A program made the position numbers and the translations under genes. DNA of 64,000 nucleotides from an uncultured Geobacter sp. (GTDB taxonomy: Bacteria; Desulfobacterota; Desulfuromonadia; Geobacterales; DSM-12255), in contig CALMBF010000024.1 in NCBI GenBank assembly GCA_937860145.1, positions 1-64,000 of the forward strand. The letters are read 5' to 3'. Each line of letters begins with the position of its first letter. Positions within the stretch are counted from its first letter, which is position 1. Shown here in pieces: positions 9,022 through 17,396 of this stretch. The notes beneath the pieces are model-generated. The model was given only the letters and a program-made list of their open reading frames with translations. It searched no databases and was not told where the DNA came from.

Positions 9022-10875
9022 ATGGGGTACGAAGTAACCAACAAGCAACTGCTTAAATGGGTTGAAGAGGTTGCGGCTCTCTGCCAGCCGGCGGGCATCC
9101 ACTGGTGCGACGGCTCGCAGGAGGAGTATGACAATCTGTGTGATCTGCTGGTGCAGAGCGGCACGTTCCGCAAGCTGAATCCGGAAAAGCGTCCCAACAG
9201 TTACCTCGCCTGGTCCGACCCGATCGACGTCGCCAGGGTTGAAGACCGCACCTTTATCTGCAGCCTCTCCAAGGACGATGCCGGCCCGACCAACAATTGG
9301 ATGCACCCCAAGGAGATGAAGGAGAAACTGACCGGCCTGTTCAAGGGGTGCATGAAGGGGCGCACCATGTACGTCATCCCCTTCAGCATGGGTCCCTTGG
9401 GCTCCAACATCGCCAAGATCGGCGTGGAGATCTCCGACTCCCCCTACGTCGCCGTCAACATGCGGATCATGACCCGCATGGGGAAAAAGGTCCTCGATGT
9501 GCTCGGTCCCAATGGTGAGTTCGTCCCCTGCCTTCACTCCGTCGGTGCTCCTCTGGAGCAGGGTCAGAAGGATGTGCCCTGGCCGTGCAACAAGGAAAAG
9601 TACATCGTCCACTTCCCGGAAGAGCGGGCCATCTGGTCCTTCGGTTCCGGCTACGGCGGCAACGCCCTTCTGGGCAAGAAGTGCCTCGCCCTGCGCATCG
9701 CCTCCAAGCAGGGTAAGGACGAGGGGTGGCTGGCCGAACACATGCTGATCCTCGGCGTCGAATCCCCCACCGGCGAAAAGACCTATGTGGGTGCCGCCTT
9801 CCCCAGTGCCTGCGGCAAGACCAACTTCGCCATGCTGATCCCGCCCAAACCGTTGCAGGAGAAGGGGTGGAAGGTGACCACCATCGGCGACGACATCGCC
9901 TGGATCAAGCCCGCTCCCGATGGGCAGGTCTACGCCATCAATCCGGAGTACGGCTACTTCGGCGTGGCGCCGGGGACCAACTACAAGACCAACCCCAACG
10001 CCATGATCTCCTGCGAGAAGAACTCCATCTTCACCAACGTGGCCCTCACGGAAGACGGCGACGTCTGGTGGGAGGGGATGGACGGCGAGGTGCCGGCCAG
10101 GCTGACCGACTGGCAGGGACAGGAGTGGACCCCCGGCTGCGGCCGTCCGGCTGCCCACCCCAACGCCCGCTTCACCTCTCCGGCCTCCCAGTGCCCCTCC
10201 ATCGACCCCGACTGGGAGAACCCCAAAGGGGTTCCCATGAGCGCCTTCATCTTCGGCGGCCGCCGCAAGGACACCGTGCCGCTGGTCTACCAGGCCTTCA
10301 ACTGGAACTACGGCGTCTACCTTGCCTCCACCCTCGGCTCCGAGACCACGGCTGCCGCCGTCGGCGCCACCGGCAACGTCCGCCGCGACCCCTTCGCCAT
10401 GCTCCCCTTCTGCGGTTACCACATGGCCGACTATTTCGGCCACTGGCTCCAGTTCGGCCGCGCCATCGCCCGCCCGCCGAGGATCTTCAGCGTCAACTGG
10501 TTCCGCAAGGACGAGAACGGCAAGTTCCTTTGGCCCGGCTACGGGGACAACATGCGGGTTCTCAAGTGGATCGTCGACCGTGTCCAGGGGAAAACCGGCG
10601 CCGTCGAGTCCCCCCTGGGGTGGATGCCGCGTTACGAGGACATGGAGTGGGAAGGGCTGGAGATGTCCCGCGAGAAGTTCAACGAGCTCATGTCCGTTGA
10701 CCGGGATGTCTGGCAGAACGAGGTCATCTCCCACGAGGAGCTGTTCGTCAAGATGTACGACCGGATGCCGAAGGAGTTCCTCCACATCCGCGAGCTGATC
10801 CTCTCCTCCCTCTGGCGTTCGCCGGAGCACTGGGAGCAGATCGGCGAAGCCCATCCGGAAGGGTGGAACGAGTAA
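9022..10875 (+). CDS. pckG: Phosphoenolpyruvate carboxykinase (GTP)
   Basis: This enzyme interconverts oxaloacetate plus GTP with phosphoenolpyruvate, CO2 and GDP. The 617 residues match the usual GTP-PEPCK length. Diagnostic motifs are the P-loop with reactive cysteine ([13 protein letters not shown], near residue 262), GDDIAWIKP, the substrate-site [15 protein letters not shown] near 205 and the guanine-pocket [19 protein letters not shown] ribosome-binding site is 9 bp before the ATG. It stands alone between a helicase gene and a strong terminator. In bacteria that grow on acetate it feeds gluconeogenesis, or runs as an anaplerotic enzyme. Confidence 0.97.
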   Translation: MGYEVTNKQLLKWVEEVAALCQPAGIHWCDGSQEEYDNLCDLLVQSGTFRKLNPEKRPNSYLAWSDPIDVARVEDRTFICSLSKDDAGPTNNWMHPKEMKEKLTGLFKGCMKGRTMYVIPFSMGPLGSNIAKIGVEISDSPYVAVNMRIMTRMGKKVLDVLGPNGEFVPCLHSVGAPLEQGQKDVPWPCNKEKYIVHFPEERAIWSFGSGYGGNALLGKKCLALRIASKQGKDEGWLAEHMLILGVESPTGEKTYVGAAFPSACGKTNFAMLIPPKPLQEKGWKVTTIGDDIAWIKPAPDGQVYAINPEYGYFGVAPGTNYKTNPNAMISCEKNSIFTNVALTEDGDVWWEGMDGEVPARLTDWQGQEWTPGCGRPAAHPNARFTSPASQCPSIDPDWENPKGVPMSAFIFGGRRKDTVPLVYQAFNWNYGVYLASTLGSETTAAAVGATGNVRRDPFAMLPFCGYHMADYFGHWLQFGRAIARPPRIFSVNWFRKDENGKFLWPGYGDNMRVLKWIVDRVQGKTGAVESPLGWMPRYEDMEWEGLEMSREKFNELMSVDRDVWQNEVISHEELFVKMYDRMPKEFLHIRELILSSLWRSPEHWEQIGEAHPEGWNE

Positions 10876-10905
10876 GCGTTCCCGCAGCAGTGAGGCAAAG
10901 CAGTG

Positions 10906-10951
10906 CAACAAACAAAGCCCCCGTCCTATCAGGCGGGGGCTTTGTTTGTTG
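10906..10951. terminator. Intrinsic terminator after pckG
   Basis: A 17-bp inverted repeat (CAACAAACAAAGCCCCC and its complement, around the loop GTCCTATCAGGC) begins 30 bp after the pckG stop. The T-rich arm downstream of the GC block suits termination on the plus strand. Confidence 0.9.
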
Positions 10952-11027
10952 TCGGCCGGATATGCGGCGCCATACCCATTCGGGAATGGATATGCGATAA
11001 TATGAATATGTAAAGGGGGTGCGTGGT

Positions 11028-11249
11028 ATGAAATGCATCTACAGCGATGGTCTGAGAGTCGACTATTCGGGGCCCCTTCGGATTACGAAAGGGGAGGACG
11101 TGAACGTGTTTGTCAGGGAGGATCTGATTCCCGGCGATATCAAGAACGATCTGGAGGTGGCGCTCTTCCATAACGATTGCGGCGACATGCGGAAGATCGC
11201 CGACAGCGTGACGCGGAGATTCGGCGCCCATGCCTGTGTGCACGAGTAG
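11028..11249 (+). CDS. Conserved-looking small hypothetical protein, 73 aa
   Basis: The reading frame codes MKCIYSDGLRVDYSGPLRI and ends GAHACVHE. The ATG at 11028 has an AAAGGGGG ribosome-binding site 8 bp upstream; an in-frame GTG at 11019 lies inside that site and is less likely. There is no signal peptide or membrane span. It is acidic with three cysteines, and the pattern of alternating short strands suggests a compact alpha/beta fold. Its own terminator follows immediately, so it appears to be a real single-gene transcript. No function is recognised. Confidence 0.7.
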   Translation: MKCIYSDGLRVDYSGPLRITKGEDVNVFVREDLIPGDIKNDLEVALFHNDCGDMRKIADSVTRRFGAHACVHE

Positions 11250-11279
11250 CGGCAAGCGGCTCCGGCCTGTTGGCAAAAG

Positions 11280-11311
11280 AAACAGCCCATCCTTCCGGAC
11301 GGGCTGTTTTT
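11280..11311. terminator. Bidirectional intrinsic terminator
   Basis: AAACAGCCC pairs with GGGCTGTTT across a short loop, extended by TCC/GGA, and is followed by a T run. A-rich and T-rich flanks allow use in both directions, between the 73-aa gene (plus) and elbB (minus). Confidence 0.88.
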
Positions 11312-11339
11312 CGTGCTCAGTGCGCCGGATCCCGGGCTG

Positions 11340-11996
11340 TCAGATCAGGTCGATGACCGCCTTGACGGTCTTTTCGATCCCGTCCGCTGCTTCGCTTATC
11401 CGGCCGGCGAGCATGTAGGCCGGGGTGGAGACGATCCTGTTCTCCTTGTCGATGACGAATTCCGTGACGGGGCAGTTCACGTGGCAGCTGCCCGTGGCGT
11501 TGATGGCGGCGGCCGTCCCCTCGTCGGTGCCGATGGTGACCTTGGGGGCGTACTCCTTGCCGAGAACGGCGGCGATGAGGGCCGGGGCGATGCAGATGGC
11601 GCCGATCGGCTTTTTCGCCGCTGCCATCTCCTTCAGCAGGCGTGCCACCTCCGGGTCGGGGATTGCCGCGGCACCCTTGACGGCGAAGTCGCACAGGTTC
11701 TTGGCCGCGCCGAAACCGCCGGGAAAGATGACCGCGTCCAGGTCACCGGCACCCACCTCGGCGATGTTCCTGATCTTCCCCCGGGCGATGCGGGCCGATT
11801 CGACGAGGACGCTCCGCTTTGCCCCGGTGGGGGCGCCGGCCAGGTGGTCGACCTCGTCGAGCTGGATGTCCGGCGCCATGCAGACCGCTTCTGCGCCGCT
11901 CCTGTCGATAGCCAGGAGGGTGAAGACCGCTTCGTGGATTTCGCTGCCGTCGTAGACCCCGCAGCCTGAGAGCACAACACCGATCTTTTTCTTCAT
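11340..11996 (-). CDS. elbB: Isoprenoid biosynthesis glyoxalase ElbB (class I GATase-like)
   Basis: The 218-residue protein belongs to the DJ-1/PfpI-like superfamily in the ElbB branch. It opens KKKIGVVLSGCGVYDGSEIHE, has DAVIFPGGFGAAKNL around residue 85 and the nucleophile-elbow cysteine in PIGAICIAPALIA around 130. E. coli ElbB has glyoxalase activity and was linked to isoprenoid synthesis; the physiological role is unclear. The ATG at 11996 has an AAAGGGGG ribosome-binding site 9 bp upstream, so a longer in-frame start at 12017 is not adopted. It is 44 bp downstream of the cupin regulator gene. Confidence 0.9.
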   Translation of the reverse strand: MKKKIGVVLSGCGVYDGSEIHEAVFTLLAIDRSGAEAVCMAPDIQLDEVDHLAGAPTGAKRSVLVESARIARGKIRNIAEVGAGDLDAVIFPGGFGAAKNLCDFAVKGAAAIPDPEVARLLKEMAAAKKPIGAICIAPALIAAVLGKEYAPKVTIGTDEGTAAAINATGSCHVNCPVTEFVIDKENRIVSTPAYMLAGRISEAADGIEKTVKAVIDLI

Positions 11997-12040
11997 GATT
12001 TCTGACCCCCTTTGCATTTGTGCACCACAGTGATTATCTT

Positions 12041-12628
12041 CTACTTGGAAAAGAGCACGGCCACCGCCGTGGCGCTCTTCTCCCCCCGGGAGATGTAGCC
12101 GTGGGGCTCGGCGGAGTTATAGTAGATGCTGTCTCCCGGCTGGAGGACCATGACGTCGCTGCCGTAGTGGAACTCCAGCTCTCCTTCCAGGAGGTAGATG
12201 AACTCCTCCCCCTCGTGGCTGTAGAGCTGGGAATCGTCCCACTCCCCCGTTTCGAACGCCACCAGGAACGGCTCCATGGACTTGTGCCGCATCCCCGGGG
12301 CAAGGGAGTGGTAAAGGTAGGACTGGGGGGAGTCGTTGCCGGAGCGGCGGCGGCTGAACTTCAACTGGTCGTTGCGCATCAGCACGACCTTGCGCCGGTC
12401 CTCTTCCTCCTCGAAGAAGTAGTGGATACCGACTTTCAGCCCCTTGGCGATCTTCAACAGGGTGGCGATGGGGGGGATGACCTGGTCGTTTTCGATCTGT
12501 GAGAGGAGCGGTTTCGACAGGCCGGAGAGATCGGACAGGTCCTGCAGGGTCAGCCGGAGCTCCTGACGGAGCCGGCGGATTTTCAGCCCCAGGTTCAGCT
12601 CTTTGACGTCGGTTTTCTGCGTGCTCAC
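12041..12628 (-). CDS. XRE-family transcriptional regulator with C-terminal cupin domain
   Basis: The 195-residue protein has an N-terminal helix-turn-helix (residues about 14-68, with LTLQDLSDLSGLSKPLLSQIEN) and a C-terminal cupin_2 domain (about 110-190, with SHEGEEFIYLLEGELEF and LQPGDSIYYNSAEPHG). This layout is shared by PuuR-like and related small-molecule-sensing repressors; the ligand is unknown. The start is the GTG at 12628, which has AAGGAG 8 bp upstream. A sigma-70 promoter sits at 12648-12676. It diverges from the HtrA-type protease gene across a 138-bp region, so it may act there. Confidence 0.9.
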   Translation of the reverse strand: MSTQKTDVKELNLGLKIRRLRQELRLTLQDLSDLSGLSKPLLSQIENDQVIPPIATLLKIAKGLKVGIHYFFEEEEDRRKVVLMRNDQLKFSRRRSGNDSPQSYLYHSLAPGMRHKSMEPFLVAFETGEWDDSQLYSHEGEEFIYLLEGELEFHYGSDVMVLQPGDSIYYNSAEPHGYISRGEKSATAVAVLFSK

Positions 12629-12647
12629 GTACGTTTCTCCTTGACGT

Positions 12648-12676
12648 TTTATAGAATAAAGATTGGCAAGGGTCAA
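12648..12676 (-). promoter_or_regulatory. Sigma-70 promoter of the cupin regulator
   Basis: On the minus strand, TTGACC and TATAAA are separated by 17 bp, 20 bp upstream of the GTG start. It is one of the best sigma-70 matches in the window. Confidence 0.75.
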
Positions 12677-12699
12677 TAGTCGTTTTTGCCCCGGTCGCG

Positions 12700-12728
12700 T
12701 TGACAACGGGGGTGAATTTGGCTAACCT
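12700..12728 (+). promoter_or_regulatory. Sigma-70 promoter of the HtrA protease gene
   Basis: TTGACA and TAACCT are separated by 17 bp, 38 bp before the ATG at 12767. The -35 box is perfect. It lies 24 bp from the divergent regulator promoter. Confidence 0.65.
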
Positions 12729-12766
12729 TGCCACGTCTGAACGAGGTCCGACAACAGAGGTGTCCC

Positions 12767-14194
12767 ATGCAAGTACGCAAACTTTTGGCAGCCATCGTCA
12801 TGATCACCGTCTTCGTCTCCCTGGGGGGGTGCAAGCAGAAGGAGAAGAACGTTTTCTACGAGTCGGGGCGGAGCGAGGCGCCGGTCAAGGATGTCCCCAA
12901 GGACATCCTCGCCACCCAGCAGGCCTTTACCAACCTGGTGAAGGTGGTGACCCCGGCGGTCGTGAACATCTCCACGGTGAGCAAGAAGCGGGTGGTCGAC
13001 CCCTTCTTCGAGCTGTCACCCTTTTTCGGGGACATGTTCGGTGATGTCCCCGCCAAGCCGCGCTACCGGAAGGAGTCGAGCCTCGGCTCGGGCTTCATCA
13101 TCAACAAGGACGGTTACATCATCACCAATTCCCACGTGGTGAAGGACGCGGACAGCATCCAGGTGAAACTCTCCAATGAGAGCATCCACGAGGCGAAGAT
13201 CGTCGGCACCGACCCGAAGACCGACATCGCCGTCATCAAGATCAACGCCCGGGAGCCCCTGCCGGTGGCGGTCCTGGGGGATTCGGACAAGCTGCAGGTG
13301 GGGCAGTGGGCGATTGCCATCGGCAACCCCTTCGGCCTGGACAGGACGGTCACCGTCGGCGTCGTCTCCGCCACCGGCCGCTCCAACATGGGGATCGAGA
13401 CCTACGAGAACTTCATCCAGACCGATGCCTCCATCAACCCGGGGAATTCCGGCGGCCCGCTCCTGAACGTCTACGGCGAGGTGATCGGCATCAACACGGC
13501 GATCGTCGCCGCCGGCCAGGGGATCGGTTTCGCCATCCCGGTCAACATGGCGAAGAAGATCGTCGACCAGCTGGTGAAAAAAGGGAGCGTGACCAGGGCC
13601 TGGCTCGGGGTGGCGATCCAGCCGGTGACGGAGGAGATCGCCGCCTCCTTCGGCCTGAAGAAGCCCCGGGGCGCGCTGATCAGCGATGTCATGGCCGGGA
13701 GCCCCGCGGAGAAGGCCGGTCTGCGCCAGGGTGACATCCTGGTGACCTTCGACGGCAAGGAGGTCAGGGATGCCCGCCAGTTGCAGCTTGTTGTGGGCGA
13801 GTCCGCCGTGGGGAAGCAGGTGCCCGTCGAGTACTATCGCAATGGCCGCCTGGAGAAGGGGACCGTGACCCTGGCCAGCGGCGACAGCGCCGCGGCGGCC
13901 AAGCCGCGCCCGACGACCAGTCAGGAGGTATGGCTCGGCCTGGTGGTGGACGAGCTTCCCCCCTCCCGCGGGAAGGGGCCGTCCGGGGTGCTGGTGACCG
14001 GTGTGGAGCCGGAGAGCCCGGCTGCCGAGAGCGGCATCCAGCGCGGCGACGTGATCCTCTCCGTGAACCAGCGGCGTACCGCCAGCCTGAAGGAGTATGA
14101 AGCCGCCATGAAAGAGGCCGAACAGAAGGGGAGTGTGGCGCTCCTCATTAAACGGGGGAGCTCCAGCATATACTTCGCCCTAAAATTAAGGTAG
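12767..14194 (+). CDS. DegP/HtrA-type periplasmic serine protease, predicted lipoprotein
   Basis: The 475-residue protein starts with a lipoprotein signal (VFVSLGGC, lipidated cysteine near residue 22) rather than the usual cleaved signal. The trypsin-like domain shows the catalytic triad: His in TNSHVVKD, Asp in KTDIAVIK and Ser in NPGNSGGPL. Two PDZ domains follow (about 275-365 and 385-470). It would degrade or chaperone misfolded envelope proteins while anchored to a membrane. A leucine-free linker rich in Ala/Pro/Arg separates the PDZ domains. The ATG at 12767 follows AGAGGTG; a start at 12728 would add 13 residues ahead of the signal. Confidence 0.93.
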   Translation: MQVRKLLAAIVMITVFVSLGGCKQKEKNVFYESGRSEAPVKDVPKDILATQQAFTNLVKVVTPAVVNISTVSKKRVVDPFFELSPFFGDMFGDVPAKPRYRKESSLGSGFIINKDGYIITNSHVVKDADSIQVKLSNESIHEAKIVGTDPKTDIAVIKINAREPLPVAVLGDSDKLQVGQWAIAIGNPFGLDRTVTVGVVSATGRSNMGIETYENFIQTDASINPGNSGGPLLNVYGEVIGINTAIVAAGQGIGFAIPVNMAKKIVDQLVKKGSVTRAWLGVAIQPVTEEIAASFGLKKPRGALISDVMAGSPAEKAGLRQGDILVTFDGKEVRDARQLQLVVGESAVGKQVPVEYYRNGRLEKGTVTLASGDSAAAAKPRPTTSQEVWLGLVVDELPPSRGKGPSGVLVTGVEPESPAAESGIQRGDVILSVNQRRTASLKEYEAAMKEAEQKGSVALLIKRGSSSIYFALKLR

Positions 14195-14218
14195 TCAGCG
14201 GCGAATTTTTTGTATAAT
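14190..14218 (+). promoter_or_regulatory. Probable promoter before the 87-aa gene
   Basis: A perfect TATAAT lies at 14213-14218, 46 bp before the ATG at 14265. The -35 region at 17-bp spacing is a poor match, so the call rests on the -10 box. It begins at the stop codon of the protease gene. Confidence 0.45.
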
Positions 14219-14264
14219 CTAGATGCCGTTCGCCAGTTCACCATGAGTAGAGTGCGGGGGTGCC

Positions 14265-14528
14265 ATGAACCTGATAGACAATCCTGACCAGGCCAGAAGG
14301 CTGGCTCGGGCGATTATCTCCGATGTTGCCATCTACAACCGGGAAAAGGTTGAAGAGGGGATCAGGAACGACAACATCTTCGAGGTGCTGACGGAAGAGC
14401 TGGAAGAGGGGCGGCAGCATTTCAACTCCCGGGTCTCGCCGTCGGTGGCGTCGTCCAACGTCTTTGACCTGGCCGTGGTGGATGTGCTCATCAAGCGGGC
14501 GGGGAAGATCGAGTCGAGTATCTGGTAA
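14265..14528 (+). CDS. Conserved hypothetical protein, 87 aa
   Basis: The protein is hydrophilic and largely helical with no signal or membrane span. It begins MNLIDNPDQARRLARAIISD and has an acidic middle (FEVLTEELEEGRQHF). A purine-rich ribosome-binding site (GCGGGGG) precedes the ATG. It has its own likely promoter and a terminator-like hairpin, so it is probably expressed. No family with known function is recognised. Confidence 0.75.
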   Translation: MNLIDNPDQARRLARAIISDVAIYNREKVEEGIRNDNIFEVLTEELEEGRQHFNSRVSPSVASSNVFDLAVVDVLIKRAGKIESSIW

Positions 14529-14561
14529 GACCTTACACCTGCAGTTCAATACGATGAAAGG

Positions 14562-14588
14562 GGCGCGGTTATCACCAATCGCGCCTTT
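14562..14588 (+). terminator. Terminator-like hairpin between the 87-aa gene and rluD
   Basis: GGCGCGGTT pairs with AATCGCGCC (one G-U pair) around a 6-nt loop, followed by TTT. It lies 8 bp before the assigned rluD start. It could end the upstream transcript or attenuate rluD. Confidence 0.5.
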
Positions 14589-14595
14589 GCTGTTT

Positions 14596-15555
14596 ATGGA
14601 AACGGAAACGAAAGAGACAATCACGGTGGATGAGGAGGGGGCGGGGCAGAGGCTGGATGCCTTTCTGGCCGCAACGCTCCCGGGGCTGACCCGTTCGGCG
14701 GCGCAGCGACTCATCGAGAGCGGCATGGTGCTGCTGGGTGGCGCGGTGCCGAAACCGTCGCTGAAGCTGCGCCCCGGTGACCGGCTGGAGGTGGCGATCC
14801 CGCCGCCGGAGCCGGCATCCGCCCTCCCGGAGGATATCCCCCTGGAGATCCTCTACGAGGACGGGGACCTGGTGGTGGTCAACAAGCCCGCCGGCATGGT
14901 CGTGCATCCCGGCGCCGGCAACAGCGAGGGGACGCTGGTGAACGCTCTCCTCGGCCACTGCACCGACCTTTCCGGGATCGGCGGCGAACTGCGCCCCGGC
15001 ATCGTCCATCGCATCGACAAGGACACCTCCGGCATCCTCGTGGTTGCCAAGAGCGATGCCGCCCACCAGGGGCTGGCGAAGCAGTTCAGCGAGCACACGG
15101 TGAAGCGGATCTACCTGGCCCTGGTCTTCGGGTCCCTGAAGAGCGACAGCGGCAGGATCGAAGGGGTCATCGGCCGCCACCCCGTGGACCGGAAGAAGAT
15201 GTCCGGCACGGCCCGCCACGGCAAGCATGCCGTCACCCACTGGCGGGTGGTGGGGCGCTACCCCGAGGCCTGCCTTATCCGCCTCCGCCTGGAAACCGGT
15301 CGGACCCACCAGATCAGGGTCCACCTCTCCGAGGCCGGCCATCCGCTCCTAGGAGACCCGGTCTACGGCGGGAGCGGTCGCCTGAAAAACCTGAAGGATG
15401 CCGGGCTGCGCAGCCTGGTGAAGGAGCTCGGCCGCCAGGCGCTGCACGCCAAGACCCTCGGGTTCATCCATCCCGTTACCGGCCAGTACCTGGAGTTCGA
15501 TTCGGAGTTGCCACCCGACATGCAGTCTGTTCTTGATTACCTCGAAAGGATCTGA
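14596..15555 (+). CDS. rluD: RluD-family 23S rRNA pseudouridine synthase
   Basis: The 319-residue protein has an N-terminal S4 RNA-binding domain (QRLDAFLAATLPGLTRSAAQRLIESG) and a catalytic domain with the RluA-family motif HRIDKDTSGILVVAK, which contains the catalytic aspartate, near residue 140. Further family blocks are NKPAGMVVHPGAGN and ETGRTHQIRVHL. RluD modifies helix 69 of 23S rRNA; assignment to RluD rather than RluA/C rests on the S4 domain and overall pattern. The ATG at 14596 has no clear ribosome-binding site, and the start is the least certain part. Confidence 0.9.
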   Translation: METETKETITVDEEGAGQRLDAFLAATLPGLTRSAAQRLIESGMVLLGGAVPKPSLKLRPGDRLEVAIPPPEPASALPEDIPLEILYEDGDLVVVNKPAGMVVHPGAGNSEGTLVNALLGHCTDLSGIGGELRPGIVHRIDKDTSGILVVAKSDAAHQGLAKQFSEHTVKRIYLALVFGSLKSDSGRIEGVIGRHPVDRKKMSGTARHGKHAVTHWRVVGRYPEACLIRLRLETGRTHQIRVHLSEAGHPLLGDPVYGGSGRLKNLKDAGLRSLVKELGRQALHAKTLGFIHPVTGQYLEFDSELPPDMQSVLDYLERI

Positions 15556-15560
15556 TCGTC

Positions 15561-16358
15561 ATGGAGATAACACGCAAGACCAATGTCCACTACCTGGAGC
15601 CGAAGCTGCTGGCTGACGCGGGTATTTCCGTGCAGGGATTCACCACCCGGCACGAAGGGGTCTCCCGTGCCCCCTACAACTCCCTCAACCTGGGGAGCAA
15701 TACCTTCGATTCCCCCCACAACGTCCAGGGTAACCGGAGTCTCCTCGCCCGCACCTTCGGCAGCAGGGTGGAGAACTTCGTCATGGTCAGCCAGACCCAC
15801 GGTACGGACATCCTGGTGATCGACCAGCCCAACCCGGATTTCGCCCATTTCCAGAAGCTGGAGTGTGACGGCATCATCACCAACCAGCCGGGGGTGATGA
15901 TCGCGGTGGGGGTGGCGGACTGTCTCCCCCTGCTCCTGCTCGACCCGGTCAAGGGGGTCGTTGCCGCGCTGCACGCCGGGTGGAAGGGGACCGCGGGGAA
16001 TATCGCCGCCAAGGGGGTTGCCTCCCTGGTGAAGCTGTTCGGCTCTGACAGCGGGGATATCCTGGCCGCCCTGGGGCCGGCCATCGGTCCCTGCTGCTAC
16101 GAGGTGGATGCGCCCGTGCAGCAGGCGTTCACAGGGAGCGGGGTGGCATGGGACCAGTGCGCGACCCCCAGCGGCAGCGACCGGTGGAAGCTCGACCTGT
16201 CCGCAGCCAACCGGGAGCAGCTCCTTGCCGCAGGTGTGGCGGCAGAGCACATCGAGGTCGCCGACCAGTGCGTCAGCTGCAGCTCCGACTGGTTCTTCTC
16301 CTACCGGCGCGACGCCGGCGAAACCGGGCGGCAGGCGGGGTTCATCATGCTGAAGTAG
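15561..16358 (+). CDS. pgeF: Peptidoglycan editing factor PgeF / YfiH (laccase-domain) family
   Basis: The 265 residues match the Cu-oxidase_4/YfiH family. Metal-binding motifs are QTHGTDILVID (near residue 77), ADCLPLLLLDP (near 120) and AALHAGWKGTAG (near 140), plus AIGPCCYEVD. Members act as purine nucleoside phosphorylase/adenosine deaminase-like enzymes, and in E. coli the protein removes mis-incorporated L-Ser from peptidoglycan precursors. The gene starts 5 bp after rluD, a pairing common in many bacteria, and ends before a perfect terminator. Confidence 0.92.
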   Translation: MEITRKTNVHYLEPKLLADAGISVQGFTTRHEGVSRAPYNSLNLGSNTFDSPHNVQGNRSLLARTFGSRVENFVMVSQTHGTDILVIDQPNPDFAHFQKLECDGIITNQPGVMIAVGVADCLPLLLLDPVKGVVAALHAGWKGTAGNIAAKGVASLVKLFGSDSGDILAALGPAIGPCCYEVDAPVQQAFTGSGVAWDQCATPSGSDRWKLDLSAANREQLLAAGVAAEHIEVADQCVSCSSDWFFSYRRDAGETGRQAGFIMLK

Positions 16359-16396
16359 ACAGTGCGTGCCGGCGGACTCGGCCGGAACGACGGGGA

Positions 16397-16438
16397 AAAG
16401 GAAGACCTTTGCGCCACCGGGCGCAAAGGTCTTCCTTT
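16397..16438. terminator. Strong intrinsic terminator after pgeF
   Basis: A 19-bp perfect stem (AAAGGAAGACCTTTGCGCC with its complement) encloses the loop ACCG and is flanked by A and T tracts. It is likely to act in both directions. Confidence 0.93.
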
Positions 16439-16473
16439 GTCCGCGGACGAAACGGTTGTTCATGTTATAACTA

Positions 16474-16501
16474 TTGATATTTGCTAATAAAATGATAAAA
16501 T
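16474..16501 (+). promoter_or_regulatory. Probable sigma-70 promoter of the small heat-shock gene
   Basis: TTGATA and TAAAAT are separated by 16 bp in an AT-rich stretch, 32 bp before the ATG at 16533. No CIRCE element or sigma-32 consensus is seen. Confidence 0.5.
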
Positions 16502-16532
16502 ATAACTAAAAACGGAGAAAGGGGGAGATGGT

Positions 16533-17081
16533 ATGAAAAAGCATGAAATGGCCACGCGCAAGACGGATATACCGATCAGCAGAAGTGAAAAAGAGACATC
16601 TCTGCAGACCGTGTCTGCCCTTTCCAGGATCGAACGGGAGATGCTCACAACCCTTAAGGAGATGGAGCAGTGGTTCGAGGACGCACTTCACCGGCCGTTT
16701 TTCGGCTTCCACCGACTCCCGGTGAGCCTGCTGGGCGAACGTCGCAGCGGTGAATTCATCCCTTCCGTGGACGTGTTCGAAGAGGGAAACGAACTGGTCG
16801 TCAAGGCCGAGCTTGCCGGTCTGAAGCGGGAGGACATCAAGGTCGAGCTCGTCAACAACATCCTGACGCTGAAAGGCGAGAAGCGGAACGAAAGCAAGGT
16901 CGAGCGGAAGGATTATTACCGGGTCGAGCAGTCGTACGGCAGTTTCAGCCGGTCGATCGAACTCCCCGAAGGTATCGATACTGAGGGGGTAACGGCAAGC
17001 TACAGGGACGGTCTGCTTGAAATCAGGATCCCCCGCCCGGCCGGGGCGAAAAAAGTCCATACCGTACCGATCGAAGAGTGA
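16533..17081 (+). CDS. Hsp20/alpha-crystallin small heat-shock protein
   Basis: The 182-residue protein has a 70-residue N-terminal arm and an alpha-crystallin domain (about 75-175). Family marks are PSVDVFEEGNELVVKAELAG, LTLKGEKR and GSFSRSIELPEGID, and the domain ends with the typical GLLEIRIPRP strand. These proteins hold unfolded clients in an ATP-independent way in the cytoplasm. The ribosome-binding site is AAAGGGGGAG. An in-frame ATG at 16548 is possible but has no site of its own. The gene is a single transcript with its own promoter and terminator. Confidence 0.93.
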   Translation: MKKHEMATRKTDIPISRSEKETSLQTVSALSRIEREMLTTLKEMEQWFEDALHRPFFGFHRLPVSLLGERRSGEFIPSVDVFEEGNELVVKAELAGLKREDIKVELVNNILTLKGEKRNESKVERKDYYRVEQSYGSFSRSIELPEGIDTEGVTASYRDGLLEIRIPRPAGAKKVHTVPIEE

Positions 17082-17102
17082 GCGGGGGGATGGTGAGTTT
17101 CC

Positions 17103-17137
17103 ACGGGGAGCGGGTAACCGCTCCCCGTTATCGTTTC
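17103..17137 (+). terminator. Intrinsic terminator after the small heat-shock gene
   Basis: ACGGGGAGCGG pairs with CCGCTCCCCGT across the loop GTAA, followed by TATCGTTT. It starts 21 bp after the stop codon. Confidence 0.88.
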
Positions 17138-17396
17138 AGGCTCCGAACGCTGAAGTCAATGTCCAATAAAATACAAAATGTGGGTGGAAAGGTAGTATAA
17201 CACTCCATGTAGTCACGGATGGCCCGTCTCGTGTTATTGCCGGTTCACAGTTCTTGATTTCTGATATTCCGTTGCCCGCGGCATGCCCCTTATTGACCGT
17301 GGAACGTGTGCAACCGGTCTCAGCAGGCAGAGGCAGTGCATGGTTCGCATACGGTCAGTAAGTGACAACTTCTGGGAGTTACAGGTTCCCCAACGA
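17138..17396. other. Intergenic region before the GT39-like gene
   Basis: The region is AT-richer than its surroundings. It contains no recognised RNA or repeat. It should hold the promoter of the glycosyltransferase gene, but no clear -35/-10 pair was identified. Confidence 0.4.

Noticed and set aside
9001-10911. 636-codon minus-strand frame opposite pckG
   Set aside because: It has no recognisable domain and lies fully across a canonical PEP carboxykinase.
16440-16532. CIRCE or sigma-32 control of the small heat-shock gene
   Set aside because: Neither the CIRCE inverted repeat nor a CTTGAA/CCCCAT pair is visible; only a sigma-70-like promoter was found.
17283-17396. N-terminal 38-residue extension of the GT39-like protein
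   Set aside because: The extra residues are hydrophilic with two cysteines and precede a natural membrane-anchor start; no ribosome-binding site supports them.
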